NCBI GenBank assembly: GCA_000378025.1
Contig: KB899087.1
Location: forward strand, 4,087,501 to 4,151,500
Origin: Xanthobacteraceae bacterium 501b
GTDB taxonomy: Bacteria; Pseudomonadota; Alphaproteobacteria; Rhizobiales; Xanthobacteraceae
Reading direction: 5' to 3'
Length of the DNA stretch: 64,000 bases
Both the position numbers and the translations under genes were made by a program. Shown here in pieces: positions 1-8,686 of this stretch (within the stretch, counting starts at the first letter, position 1; every line of letters begins with the position of its first letter). Under the pieces are notes generated by a model. The model worked only from the letters and a program-made list of their open reading frames with translations, ran no database searches and was not told the DNA's origin.

Positions 1-908
<908 letters not shown>

Positions 909-1015
909 TCTCATCCTCGATGGTCATCCATCAAGGATCAAAGCAATCCAAAGACCAGGGTCGACCAGACCCGATCCCAAAAGGATCCTTGCTTCGCAAA
1001 ATGCTGTGCTTCGCC

Positions 1016-1134
1016 GGCCTGGTGGCCATTGCGAGGAGCCCCAACCCGATCCCATCCCGAACTCGGCCGTTAAACTCCTCAGCGCCGATGGTACTATGTC
1101 TCAAGACCTGGGAGAGTAGGTCGCTGCCAGGCCT
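1016..1134 (+). rRNA. rrf: 5S ribosomal RNA
   Basis: A ~119-nt sequence starts with GGCCTGGTGGCC and ends with a pairing GCCAGGCCT. It contains the conserved internal segments CCCGATCCCATCCCGAACTC and CGCCGATGGTACTA typical of bacterial 5S rRNA. It lies ~107 nt after the 23S end and before a terminator, which is the normal rRNA operon order. End positions are judged from the terminal helix and may be off by one or two bases. Confidence 0.96.
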
Positions 1135-1171
1135 GCAAAGCACAGCAAAAACGCTTCTTCACACCCTAAAC

Positions 1172-1207
1172 AAAACCCCGCCCGCGAGACATCGCAGGCG
1201 GGGTTTT
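1172..1207 (+). terminator. rRNA operon intrinsic terminator
   Basis: A 16-bp inverted repeat with one mismatch (left arm AAAACCCCGCCCGCGA, loop GACA, right arm ending GGCGGGGTTTT) lies 37 bases after 5S rRNA. The right arm runs into a T tract, as in a strong Rho-independent terminator. It marks the end of the rRNA operon. Confidence 0.9.
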
Positions 1208-1277
1208 GTGCGTCTGAATACCCAGCCGACACCTCAGCCATAACCCTGACGTTGCCCCCCACTTCGTAAGCGTCGCG

Positions 1278-2841
1278 TCAGGCCACGTCACTGAGGGTGG
1301 GCTTGGCGGGATAGGCCCATGGCATGAGCTCATCGATGCGGCTGTTGGGGTGGCCCTCGACGATGCGGGTGATGATGTCCGTGAGGTAGGCCTGGGGATC
1401 GATGCCGTTCAGCTTGGCTGTCTCGACGAGCGAGGCGATGACGGCCCAGTGCTCGGCACCGCCGTCGGAGCCGGCGAACAGGGCGTTCTTCCGGGTCAGG
1501 GCCAGGGGGCGGATGGATCGCTCGACGATGTTGTTGTCGAGCTCGATGCGCCCATCATCGAGGAAGAGGCCAAGCCCCGCCCAGCGCGAGAGCGCGTAGC
1601 GCCTCGGCGAGCTTGGTCTTCTGGCTGATCAAGGCGAGCTTTTGCCGTAGCCATGGTTCCAGGGCATCGATGATCGGTTTGCTCCTTTGCTGCCGCGCGT
1701 CCCGGCGCTCCTCCGGGGTGCGGCCACGGATATCGGACTCGACGCGATAGAGGTCGGCGATGCGTAGCAGGGCTTCGCTGGCGATCGGCGCGGGGCCGGT
1801 CTGGGCGAGCTCGTAGAAGCGCCGCCGAACATGCGCCCAGCAGAACGCCAGGCTAACCGCGTTGCGCCCGGCCAGCGTCTTGTAGCCGCCCCTCGGGTCT
1901 TGCCTTTGGCAAGCCCAAGGACAGGCTTCGCCATCGACCTGCAGGATGCCGGCGAACCCATCGAGATGGGCGATCGGTCGCTCCCCCTTGCGGTCGGGGG
2001 CGTAGACATAGGCGACGGCGGGCGGATCCGCGCCGCCCCAGGGCCGGTCATCGCGGGCATAGGCGAAGAGTTGCCCCGTCTTAGTCCGACCTCGCCCGGG
2101 ATCGAGCACCGGCACTGTCGTCTCGTCGGCGAACAGCTTCGGCGAAGCCTTCAGCATCGCCAGCATCCGCTCGTGCACGGGGCGCAGCAGGAAGGCCGCG
2201 CGCCCGACCCAGTCGGCCAGCGTCGCACGATCAAGCGTGACACCCTGACGGGCATAGATCTGGGCCTGACGGTACAGCGGCAGATGATCGGCGTATTTTG
2301 AGACCAGAACCTGGGCGACCGTTGCCTCGGTCGGGATACCACCCTCGATCAGCCGAGCCGGCGCGGGTGCCTGCACCACCACGTCTTCGCAGGACCGGCA
2401 GGCGTATTTCGGTCGACGCACCACCAGCACGCGGAACTGCGCCGGCACGATGTCGAGCCGCTCGGCCACGTCCTCGCCGATGCGGTGGAGCCGGCCGGAG
2501 CAGCAGGGGCAGACATCGCTCTCGATATCGACCACCGTCTCGATGCGCGGTAGATGGGCGGGCAACGCGCCGCGGTTTGCCCGACGCTTTGCGATCCGCT
2601 CTGCCTTCGTCGCCGGCGCGTTTTCCTCAGATGCCGCAAAACCTGCGGCCTCCACCTGCTCGGCCTCTTCCAGGGCGAGGAGAAGCTGGTCCTCGGGTAG
2701 CGTCTCGGCGCGCCGGCCGAAGCGATGGCGCTGCAATTCCTTGATGATCTGACGGAGCCGCTCGATCTCCGCGTCCCGGGCGATCAGCATCGCCTGGAGC
2801 GTCTCGGGATCACGGGGAAGCTCGGAGCGGAGCGAAGCCAT
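1278..2841 (-). pseudogene. tnpC: IS66 transposase TnpC, frameshifted
   Basis: The DDE transposase of IS66 elements. The intact frame from 2841 gives 428 residues: an N-terminal coiled/leucine-rich segment, a zinc-finger-like CPCCSG, then the transposase core with FADET and LQVDG, stopping at 1555. From about 1600 downwards the coding sequence continues in another frame (RYALSRWAGL, FLDDGRIELDNNIVERSIRP and so on) to a stop at 1278-1280. At the junction about five bases of the expected KLAEA(I/L)RYAL coding seem to be missing. The expected catalytic Glu (NNIVERS motif) lies after the shift, so the 428-residue product lacks it. Programmed frameshifting is not usual for TnpC. The gene also carries a 12-13-residue insertion (see 1891-1920). 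Confidence 0.88.
1891..1920. repeat. Palindromic insert inside tnpC
   Basis: Within tnpC, between LQVDG and GYKTL, the protein has about 12-13 extra residues (EACPWACQRQDPR region) not expected in IS66 transposases. The DNA here is a hairpin: CCTCGGG, bulged T, CTTGCC, loop TTT, GGCAAG, CCCAAGG. The insert keeps the reading frame. It resembles small palindromic repeats that spread in alphaproteobacterial genomes, though its identity is inferred. Confidence 0.55.
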
Positions 2842-2883
2842 GACCCCGATTCAATCATATTCGCCAGTGGCTTGCGAGGGTTT

Positions 2884-3240
2884 TCAGCTCGCCGCGACCG
2901 GCGTCGTCGTCCGTTGCGGCTCATGTACCCGGCGCCAGTCCAGACCCTCGAACAAGGCTTGCAGCTGGGCCGCCGTCAGCCGCAGCGCGCCGTCCTGGAT
3001 CTTCGGCCAGCGGAACTCGCCATCCTCCAGGCGCTTGGCGACCAGCACCACGCCGGTGCCGTCCCAGAACACCAGCTTCACCCGATCGGGACGCTTGGCG
3101 CGGAATACATAGACCGTGCCCGTGAAGGGATCGGCACCCATCGTCTCGCGCACCAGGGCGGCCAGGCCTTCGGCCCCCTTGCGGAAATCGACGGGCTTCG
3201 TGGCCACCATGACCCGGACCGTGCCGGTCGGACCGATCAC
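2884..3240 (-). CDS. tnpB: IS66 accessory protein TnpB
   Basis: 118 residues matching the IS66 Orf2 family in full length: VDFRKGAEGLAALV near the N-terminus, VYVFRAKRPDRVKLVFWDGTG in the middle (the conserved K-x-L-x-WDGTG segment) and FRWPKI. The family is required for IS66 transposition but its biochemical role is unclear. It overlaps the tnpA stop by 4 bases (start at 3240), so the two are translationally coupled. A 42-base gap separates it from tnpC. The gene itself looks intact. Confidence 0.93.
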   Translation of the reverse strand: MIGPTGTVRVMVATKPVDFRKGAEGLAALVRETMGADPFTGTVYVFRAKRPDRVKLVFWDGTGVVLVAKRLEDGEFRWPKIQDGALRLTAAQLQALFEGLDWRRVHEPQRTTTPVAAS

Positions 3241-3677
3241 AACCCGGCCTTCAACGCGCTGAGCACTGCCGCGATGGTCGCTGGCGAGGCCCCGTTCTCG
3301 ATCGTGACCCTGACGCCGTCGACATCGACCTCGATGGCAGCCGCCCTGCGTTGCCGGCCACGCCGCTTCGGTCGTGACGGTGGGGCGGACGGTTCAGATG
3401 CCGGAGCCGGCTCCGGCGCGACGACCGCCGGCACAAAGGCCGGGATCATCTCGCTCGCCTTGCGTGCTTCGCGCCGCCAGGTGAACAGTTGCTGCGGCGT
3501 CAGACCGTGGCGGCGCGCCACGGCGCTCACCGTCACATCCGGCTCGAAACTCTCCGCAACGAGCCGCGCCTTATCTTCGGCCGACCAATCCCGACGGCGC
3601 CCCGCTCCCGTGAACACCTCATACCGCCGAACCGGGTCGGCAGCGCTGGATTTAAGCGTAAGCTCTGAAATCGTCAT
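3237..3677 (-). CDS. tnpA: IS66 protein TnpA (helix-turn-helix)
   Basis: 146 residues. The N-terminal half is a transposase-8-type helix-turn-helix: RRDWSAEDKARLVAESFEP, then VSAVARRHGLTPQQLFTWRR. The tail is basic and low-complexity. This matches IS66 Orf1, which helps TnpB and TnpC in transposition. First gene of the element, starting 75 bases inside the right terminal repeat; no strong ribosome binding site is evident. Apparently intact. Confidence 0.9.
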   Translation of the reverse strand: MTISELTLKSSAADPVRRYEVFTGAGRRRDWSAEDKARLVAESFEPDVTVSAVARRHGLTPQQLFTWRREARKASEMIPAFVPAVVAPEPAPASEPSAPPSRPKRRGRQRRAAAIEVDVDGVRVTIENGASPATIAAVLSALKAGL

Positions 3678-3752
3678 GTGTCCAAGCCCTCGGGGCTCAG
3701 AACATCAACGATCACGCCAGCGCGCGATAGGTGGGGCCAAGACGGCGCTTAC

Positions 3753-3963
3753 GGGGGAGCGAGACCTGATGTTGGAGAGACAGCGCGAGGGCATCGCCAA
3801 GGCCAAGGAGGAAGGCAAGTACAAGGGGCGTGCCCCCACGGCGCGGCGCCAAGCGGATGCGGTGATCCTGCTCAAGGCGGAGGGGCTCACCGGGGACGCC
3901 ATTGCCGCCAAGCTGGGCATCGGGCGGGCCAGCGTCTTCCGTATTCTGAGGGAGGCGGCTTGA
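3753..3963 (+). pseudogene. Serine recombinase (resolvase/invertase family), C-terminal remnant
   Basis: The sequence directly after the IS66 end encodes GERDLMLERQREGIAKAKEE, then GKYKGR and a C-terminal helix-turn-helix (AIAAKLGIGRASVFRIL) ending at 3963. This is the end of a Tn3-resolvase/DNA-invertase-type serine recombinase: the hinge helix E plus DNA-binding domain. The catalytic domain with its Ser is absent, replaced by the IS. The reading frame stays open into the IS, but those residues are not recombinase. The missing 5' part was lost by insertion plus deletion, consistent with the lack of a target duplication. Confidence 0.85.
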
Positions 3964-3972
3964 GGGCGCCTA

Positions 3973-4848
3973 TCACGTTGCCCGCCCTGTGAAAATTGAC
4001 GCCGTGGCGTCTGCGAATACAGGATCAGCAAATCTACCTGTCGGGACGAAATCGAAAGGGCGAGTCCTGTGTCTAAGCTCGAATATAACCCCAGTTTGGG
4101 CAGGCGTGTTATTGACGCCATATTGATATGTTGCGCAAACGGCCCGAAATGTCTTTCCAAGATCTAACTCATTCACCTTTAGATCGGGGTCTGAATGAGA
4201 CGATATGCGATAAGTTATTTCACCATTCGGAAGAATGTTCGATCCATGCATTCCCTCCTTTAGCCACCTTTTTCCCGAATCGAAGAAATTGATAAAATCC
4301 ACGTACTCATTGAAGCCTTGATAGAACGTGAATATTTTCACATCTACCATTGCTTTAATGGCCGGAGATCGTCCTATATTCCTCGCAATTACGTCGACAT
4401 TTACAAATATTATCCCATCTTTCTGGGACAAAGCGACGTTCTCGGCTTGAAGTTCAACCCATGGGCGCTGATCGCGTATGGCCGCGCTTACAGCGTCTCT
4501 TGTCGCGTCTAGCGTCCGACGTAGCAGAATTATAGCCCAAAAGCTCAGTAATACAGCCGGTATTGAACTTACTGCCATTACCCACTGAGCTAAGCCGTCG
4601 CCCCAAAATATAAAGTTCCCCGCGCGGTCGTCCTGGCCAGTTTGTACGTTCGGCGGAGACCCTTGGGAAAGGACCTGGATCGTCGGGGCGCCGGCAAAAC
4701 TCGACTCTTGTTCCCGAGACGAGCTTGCACCGGTAGACTGATTAACTTTCTTGTCGGTTGTGGCTCCGTGGGCCTCTATGTTGGTGGGGGCGCCACCAAA
4801 AACTAGCAGCCCGAATGCCACCGCCGTCACCCACTGGTAGATGCGCAT
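3973..4848 (-). CDS. Hypothetical secreted/membrane protein in low-GC segment
   Basis: 291 residues, family not recognised. An N-terminal signal-like segment (AVAFGLLVFGGAPTNIEA) is followed by a Ser/Thr/Gln-rich stretch. One clear membrane helix (WVMAVSSIPAVLLSFWAIILL, about residues 90-110) precedes a soluble C-terminal domain of about 170 residues with beta-rich character (FVNVDVIARNIGRSPAIKAM). Such one-helix proteins with a C-terminal immunoglobulin-like domain are common in accessory DNA. Base composition is clearly lower in GC than the neighbours, which suggests transfer. It sits between the recombinase remnant and tRNA-Ser, so it may be leftover island cargo. No function is assigned. 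Confidence 0.7.
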   Translation of the reverse strand: MRIYQWVTAVAFGLLVFGGAPTNIEAHGATTDKKVNQSTGASSSREQESSFAGAPTIQVLSQGSPPNVQTGQDDRAGNFIFWGDGLAQWVMAVSSIPAVLLSFWAIILLRRTLDATRDAVSAAIRDQRPWVELQAENVALSQKDGIIFVNVDVIARNIGRSPAIKAMVDVKIFTFYQGFNEYVDFINFFDSGKRWLKEGMHGSNILPNGEITYRISSHSDPDLKVNELDLGKTFRAVCATYQYGVNNTPAQTGVIFELRHRTRPFDFVPTGRFADPVFADATASIFTGRAT

Positions 4849-5086
4849 AGCTGAGAGTCGCCAAATCGAGGGAGGCCGTCCAAAGCCAGTACGTGCCTTT
4901 GCTCACCTGTCGTCAACGTCAATCGTCGTTGGACATTGCGGTGTGCAGGTGCTCCACGGTGGGGCGGCGCAAGGGTGCCGACGAAGAAAATTGGGGGCGC
5001 GTTCTGGGGGCGCATCACGTTTGCGCTCCACCGGAAATTGGGTCTAAGCTATTGAAATATAAAGGCCATACAGGCCCATGGTGGCG

Positions 5087-5177
<91 letters not shown>

Positions 5178-5601
5178 ACACGCAGGGCGCGGGGGTCATC
5201 CGCGCCGTGAAGCGAAGGCTCCATAGCCGACGCCCGCTTCCCGCACAAGTCCCTGCGCTGCACTTGCCTGCCTTCGCGCCGATTTGCCGGCCAGCCCCCC
5301 TGTCTGGCGGGGGGGCGCGTTCCGGTATTTTGGTAGCTCTCAAGGGGCGGGTCGGTCAAACCGTCGCCGGTCGAGATCGGGCAGCCCGGCGCGGAGCGGG
5401 CGCCGCTCTATGAAGGGCCGATCGACGCCATCGAGCGCGACGTGCTGGCGTTTGTCTCCGGGCTGGCCGCGCGGGCTGTCGTTCCCGCCGACGCGCCCGC
5501 CACATGGCGCGGCCGGAGCACCGCCGTGTGGCGCGCAACTTCGCCCGCGCTGCATGAGGGCGTCCGCCCCTGCGCGCCCTCTGGGGGCGCCCAGTCGGGG
5601 T
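5178..5601. other. Intergenic region, possible decayed gene
   Basis: 424 bases between tRNA-Ser and the asnC-type regulator. On the plus strand, about 5350-5560, one frame encodes a protein-like stretch (VEIGQPGAERAPLYEGPIDA, then IERDVLAFVSGLAAR) with no good start and no recognised family. It could be the tail of a decayed gene. No RNA gene or clear promoter was seen in the rest. Confidence 0.3.
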
Positions 5602-6057
5602 TCAATTGCCGCTTCTTCCCAACGGCACGCTCTTCGTCACCACATAGCTGAAATAGCGCGCGATCCCGATCGGCTGTTCGAGCAAGCGGTCGATGAGGCG
5701 CTGGTAGCTGTCGATGTCAGGCACCGTCACCCGCAGCATGTAGTCGATGCCGCCGCCGGTGGCGTCGCAGGCGACGATGGCGGGCTCGCGCGCGATCGCC
5801 TCCTCGAAGCGGCGGAAATCGGCCTGCTGGTGGCTCGAAAGGCTGATCTCGACAATCACCGTGGTGCGCGGTTCCCCGGCGCCGAGGTCGATGATGGCGG
5901 TATAGCCCTTGATGACGCCGCCAACCTCCAGCCGGCGCAGCCGCTCCCAGCAGGCCGCCGGGGAGAGATGCACCTCCTCGGCCAGCCTGAGCTTGGTGAT
6001 GCGCCCGTCGCGGCGCAGTGCCGCGAGGATCCGGTGATCGGTGGCATCGAGCTTCAT
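5602..6057 (-). CDS. doeX: AsnC/Lrp-family regulator of ectoine catabolism (DoeX-like)
   Basis: 151 residues. N-terminal winged helix of the Lrp family (LDATDHRILAALRRDGRI, then LAEEVHLSPAACWERLRRLE), followed by the RAM/AsnC effector domain (TTVIVEISLSSHQQ, VACDATGGGIDYML). AsnC-type regulators are a regular part of ectoine/hydroxyectoine degradation loci (AsnC or DoeX), and this gene is divergent from enuR with a 60-bp gap. The start MKLDATD is chosen for its fit to the family. Seven codons upstream is another in-frame ATG (6078). The strong AGGGAGG (6093-6099) actually precedes an out-of-frame ATG at 6086 (see findings). Confidence 0.85.
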   Translation of the reverse strand: MKLDATDHRILAALRRDGRITKLRLAEEVHLSPAACWERLRRLEVGGVIKGYTAIIDLGAGEPRTTVIVEISLSSHQQADFRRFEEAIAREPAIVACDATGGGIDYMLRVTVPDIDSYQRLIDRLLEQPIGIARYFSYVVTKSVPLGRSGN

Positions 6058-6117
6058 CTTTCGCGACCGGGCGTGCATAATGTCATGAATAACCTCCCTT
6101 AAGAACGAGACAATTCG

Positions 6118-7572
6118 ATGCTTCGTCAAGTCCACCCCGAGGCCGCCCCTCCTGCCGCTACGGGGATGGGCAAGAGCGTGGAGTGGCAGCCCCGCCTCGC
6201 CAAGGTCAAGGGCCAGACCAAGCACGCGGCGCTGACGGAGCGCATCATCGCCGATATCGATTCCGGCGTGCTGAAGCCGATGGACCGGATGCCGACGCAT
6301 CGCGACCTTGCCCGCGACCTCGGCCTGTCGGTGCAGACGGTGAGCCTGAGTTACCGCGAGGCCGAGCGGCTTGGCTATCTCTCCGGCGAGATCGGCCGCG
6401 GCACCTTCGTCAAGGCCCGCGTCACCGAGCGCGCCGGCCGCCTGATGCTGGACCGGAACCCCGACGAGGCGGTGGACCTGTCCATCGTCCGCGGCGTCTA
6501 TACGCTGGCGCATGAGGAGGCGTCGCGCACCGTTCTCGCGGCGCTGGCGAGTGCGGACAACAGCGCCTTCATGAGCGCCTGCCGGCCGATCGCCGGCCTC
6601 GATCCGCACCGCGAGGCGGCGCGGGCCTGGCTGAAGCCGCTCGGCGTCGACGCCGGCACGGAACGCATCCTCATCACCAATGGCGCCGCGCACGGCCTGT
6701 TCCTGGCGCTGAGCTGCATCGTGCGCGCGGGCGATGTGGTGCTGACCGAAAATCTCACCGACCATGGCGTGATCGGCCTCGCCAATGTGCTGGGCTTCAG
6801 CCTGAAGGGGCTGCCGACCGACGCCGAGGGCGTGCTCCCTGAAGCGTTCGAGGCCGCGTGCCAGGCCGGCAGCCCGCGCGCTCTGGTGCTGATCCCGACG
6901 CTGAACAACCCGACCAGCCATGTCGCCGGCCCCGGGCGGCGCGAGGCCATCGCCGCCATCGCCCAGCGCCACGGCGTGTTCGTGATCGAGGACGAGGTCT
7001 ACAAGCCGCTGATCGACACGCCGCTGCCCGCGATCAGCCAGATGGTGCCGGATCTCGGCTTTTTCGTCACCAGCTTCACCAAGACCGTGCTCACGGGGCT
7101 GCGGGTCGGCTATCTCGTGGTGCCGCCGCAATATTCGATCCGCGCCGCCTCCATCCTGCGCGTCACCAGCTGGAGCGGGGCTTATCTTCTGGCCGAGATC
7201 GCCACGCGCTGGATCGCGGACGGCACCGCGCAGCGCCTGCTGGCGGTGCAGCGCGAGGAGGCGCAGGCGCGGCAGGCGCTCGTGGCGGCGGTGCTCGGCG
7301 CCCATGTCGCCTCGACGCATCCGCTCTCGCTCTGCGCCTGGCTCAAGGTGCCGCCGCACTGGACGGAGGACGGGCTGGTGCGCTCGCTGGCGGAGCGGCG
7401 GGTGGCGGTGACGCCGTCCGATCCGTTCATCGCCGGCAGCAATCATGGCGGCGGCATCCGCATCTGCCTCGGCGGGCATTTCTCTCCCGCCGCGCTGACA
7501 CAGGCGCTGACCACGGTGCGGCAGACCTTCGAGCAGCTTCCCCCGGTCTTCGATATCGGCGCCATCGGCTGA
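6118..7572 (+). CDS. enuR: MocR-type transcriptional regulator EnuR (ectoine utilisation)
   Basis: 484 residues with the MocR layout: an N-terminal GntR-type winged helix (MDRMPTHRDLARDLGLSVQT, VSLSYREAERLGYLSGEIGRG) joined to a fold-type I aminotransferase domain. The PLP-binding lysine is in SFTKTVLTG (Lys 322 by this start). EnuR-type regulators bind PLP, which reacts with the ectoine catabolites DABA or N-acetyl-DABA to relieve repression (known for the family). Its position just before eutB-eutC-doeA-doeB-ehu makes this assignment strong. The start at 6118 has only a weak ribosome binding site; ATG 6166 is an alternative. Confidence 0.92.
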   Translation: MLRQVHPEAAPPAATGMGKSVEWQPRLAKVKGQTKHAALTERIIADIDSGVLKPMDRMPTHRDLARDLGLSVQTVSLSYREAERLGYLSGEIGRGTFVKARVTERAGRLMLDRNPDEAVDLSIVRGVYTLAHEEASRTVLAALASADNSAFMSACRPIAGLDPHREAARAWLKPLGVDAGTERILITNGAAHGLFLALSCIVRAGDVVLTENLTDHGVIGLANVLGFSLKGLPTDAEGVLPEAFEAACQAGSPRALVLIPTLNNPTSHVAGPGRREAIAAIAQRHGVFVIEDEVYKPLIDTPLPAISQMVPDLGFFVTSFTKTVLTGLRVGYLVVPPQYSIRAASILRVTSWSGAYLLAEIATRWIADGTAQRLLAVQREEAQARQALVAAVLGAHVASTHPLSLCAWLKVPPHWTEDGLVRSLAERRVAVTPSDPFIAGSNHGGGIRICLGGHFSPAALTQALTTVRQTFEQLPPVFDIGAIG

Positions 7573-7599
7573 GGGCGCGCTGCCGCGCCATCATTGGAT

Positions 7600-7657
7600 C
7601 ATTACAATATAATAATTGACATGATTTTTGATGCCTCTCACCATTACAAGTGAGAGG
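7600..7657 (+). promoter_or_regulatory. Candidate EnuR operator/promoter region of the ectoine operon
   Basis: The AT-rich gap between enuR and eutB holds two identical octamers, CATTACAA, at 7600-7607 and 7642-7649, exactly 42 bp (four helical turns) apart in the same direction. The second sits in the loop of a perfect 8-bp inverted repeat, CCTCTCAC (7634-7641) and GTGAGAGG (7650-7657). The right arm contains the GAGAGG likely to serve as the eutB ribosome binding site. TTGACA at 7616-7621 could be a -35 box, but no good -10 was found. MocR regulators often bind pairs of direct repeats. Confidence 0.55.
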
Positions 7658-7669
7658 GAACATCAGCTC

Positions 7670-8686
7670 ATGCCGCATCGCGCCGCCGCCGCTTCCATCC
7701 GCCCCGCCCCGGACGGCCTTCCGGTCGCGTTCGCGCGCGTCGAGGCGGCGGCGCGGCGCATCGACGGCCGGGTGACGCGCACGCCGCTGGTCGCCTCGCC
7801 GACGCTGACGGAACATTGCGGCCACCCTGTTCATCTGAAGCTGGAAACCCGCCAGCCGGTCGGCGCCTTCAAGCTGCGCGGAGCGATGAACGCGGTGCTG
7901 GCGCTGGACGAGGCGGCACGCCGGCGCGGGCTCGTCACCGCCTCCACCGGCAATCATGGCCGCGCCGTCGCCTATGCCGCCCGCGAGGCCGGGGTGCCGG
8001 CCATCGTGTGCATGTCGGCGCTGGTGCCGGTCAACAAGGTCGAGGCGGTCCGCGCGCTCGGCGCCGAGGTGCGGATCGTCGGCCGCTCGCAGGACGATGC
8101 GCAGGCCGAGGTGCGGCGGCTGGTGGCCGAGCGCGGCCTCACCGACATCCCGCCCTTCGACCACGCGGAGGTGATCGCCGGCCAGGGCACGCTCGGCCTT
8201 GAGCTGATCGAGGACCTGCCGGACCTCGCGCTTGTGCTCGTGCCGCTGTCGGGCGGCGGGCTCGCCGCCGGCATCGCGCTGGCGGTGAAGGCCCTGCGCC
8301 CGCAGGCCCGCCTCATCGGCGTGTCGATGGAACGCGGCGCGGCCATGGCCGCCTCGCTCAACGCCGGCAGGCCGGTCGATGTGACGGAGGAGGCGACGCT
8401 GGCGGATTCGCTCGGCGGCGGCATCGGGCTTGCCAACCGCTACACCTTCCCGCTCTGCCGGGCTTTGCTGGACGAGGTCGTCCTCGTTACAGAGGAGGAC
8501 ATCGCCGCCGGCATCCGCCATGCCGCAACGGCCGAGGGCGAGACGGTGGAGGGCGCCGGCGCGGTCGGCATCGCCGCCCTGCTCGCCGGCAAGGTCCGCC
8601 CGCACGGGCCGACCGGGCTCATCCTGTCGGGGGGCAACATCGACCCGGCCGCGCATCGCCGCATCCTCAACGGAGAGCCCGCATGA
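7670..8686 (+). CDS. eutB: Hydroxyectoine utilisation dehydratase EutB
   Basis: 338 residues, fold-type II PLP enzyme of the threonine/serine dehydratase family. The PLP lysine lies in GAFKLRGAMNA (Lys 68), a Ser/Asn loop in TASTGNHGRA, and the phosphate-binding glycine loop is PLSGGGLAAGIA. In hydroxyectoine breakdown EutB dehydrates the hydroxylated DABA-derived intermediate, and EutC reduces the product towards the ectoine pathway. An upstream in-frame ATG (7628) would place the start inside the operator region, so 7670, 12 bases after GAGAGG, is preferred. Its stop overlaps the eutC start (ATGA). Confidence 0.9.
   Translation: MPHRAAAASIRPAPDGLPVAFARVEAAARRIDGRVTRTPLVASPTLTEHCGHPVHLKLETRQPVGAFKLRGAMNAVLALDEAARRRGLVTASTGNHGRAVAYAAREAGVPAIVCMSALVPVNKVEAVRALGAEVRIVGRSQDDAQAEVRRLVAERGLTDIPPFDHAEVIAGQGTLGLELIEDLPDLALVLVPLSGGGLAAGIALAVKALRPQARLIGVSMERGAAMAASLNAGRPVDVTEEATLADSLGGGIGLANRYTFPLCRALLDEVVLVTEEDIAAGIRHAATAEGETVEGAGAVGIAALLAGKVRPHGPTGLILSGGNIDPAAHRRILNGEPA

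Larger units (their letters stand above)
1266..3752 (-). mobile_element. IS66-family insertion sequence (2487 bp), probably inactive
   Basis: The element holds the classic IS66 trio (tnpA, tnpB, tnpC in that order on the minus strand). Its ends are the IS66-type terminal inverted repeats: GTAAGCG at 1266-1272 and CGCTTAC at 3746-3752, with weaker matching further inside. IS66 elements normally make 8-bp target duplications, but the flanks here (CCCACTTC on the left, GGGGGAGC on the right) do not match. One side has therefore been rearranged or deleted after insertion. The right end cuts a serine recombinase gene. tnpC is frameshifted, so the copy is unlikely to move by itself. Confidence 0.88.

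Noticed and set aside
1209..1265. Possible target duplication or gene between the rRNA terminator and IS66
   Set aside because: Too short for a gene; the 8 bases flanking each IS end do not match.
2725..3963. 412-codon plus-strand frame across tnpA/tnpB and the recombinase remnant
   Set aside because: Only the last ~70 codons (after the IS end) are recombinase; the front is antisense to the IS66 genes.
5602..7479. Long minus-strand reading frame across enuR
   Set aside because: Only its C-terminal part (from 6057 down) is a real protein (AsnC/Lrp); the rest is antisense to the confidently assigned enuR on the plus strand.
7616..7644. Sigma-70 promoter from TTGACA at 7616-7621
   Set aside because: The hexamer 17 bases downstream (CACCAT) is a poor -10; kept only as a remark in the operator entry.
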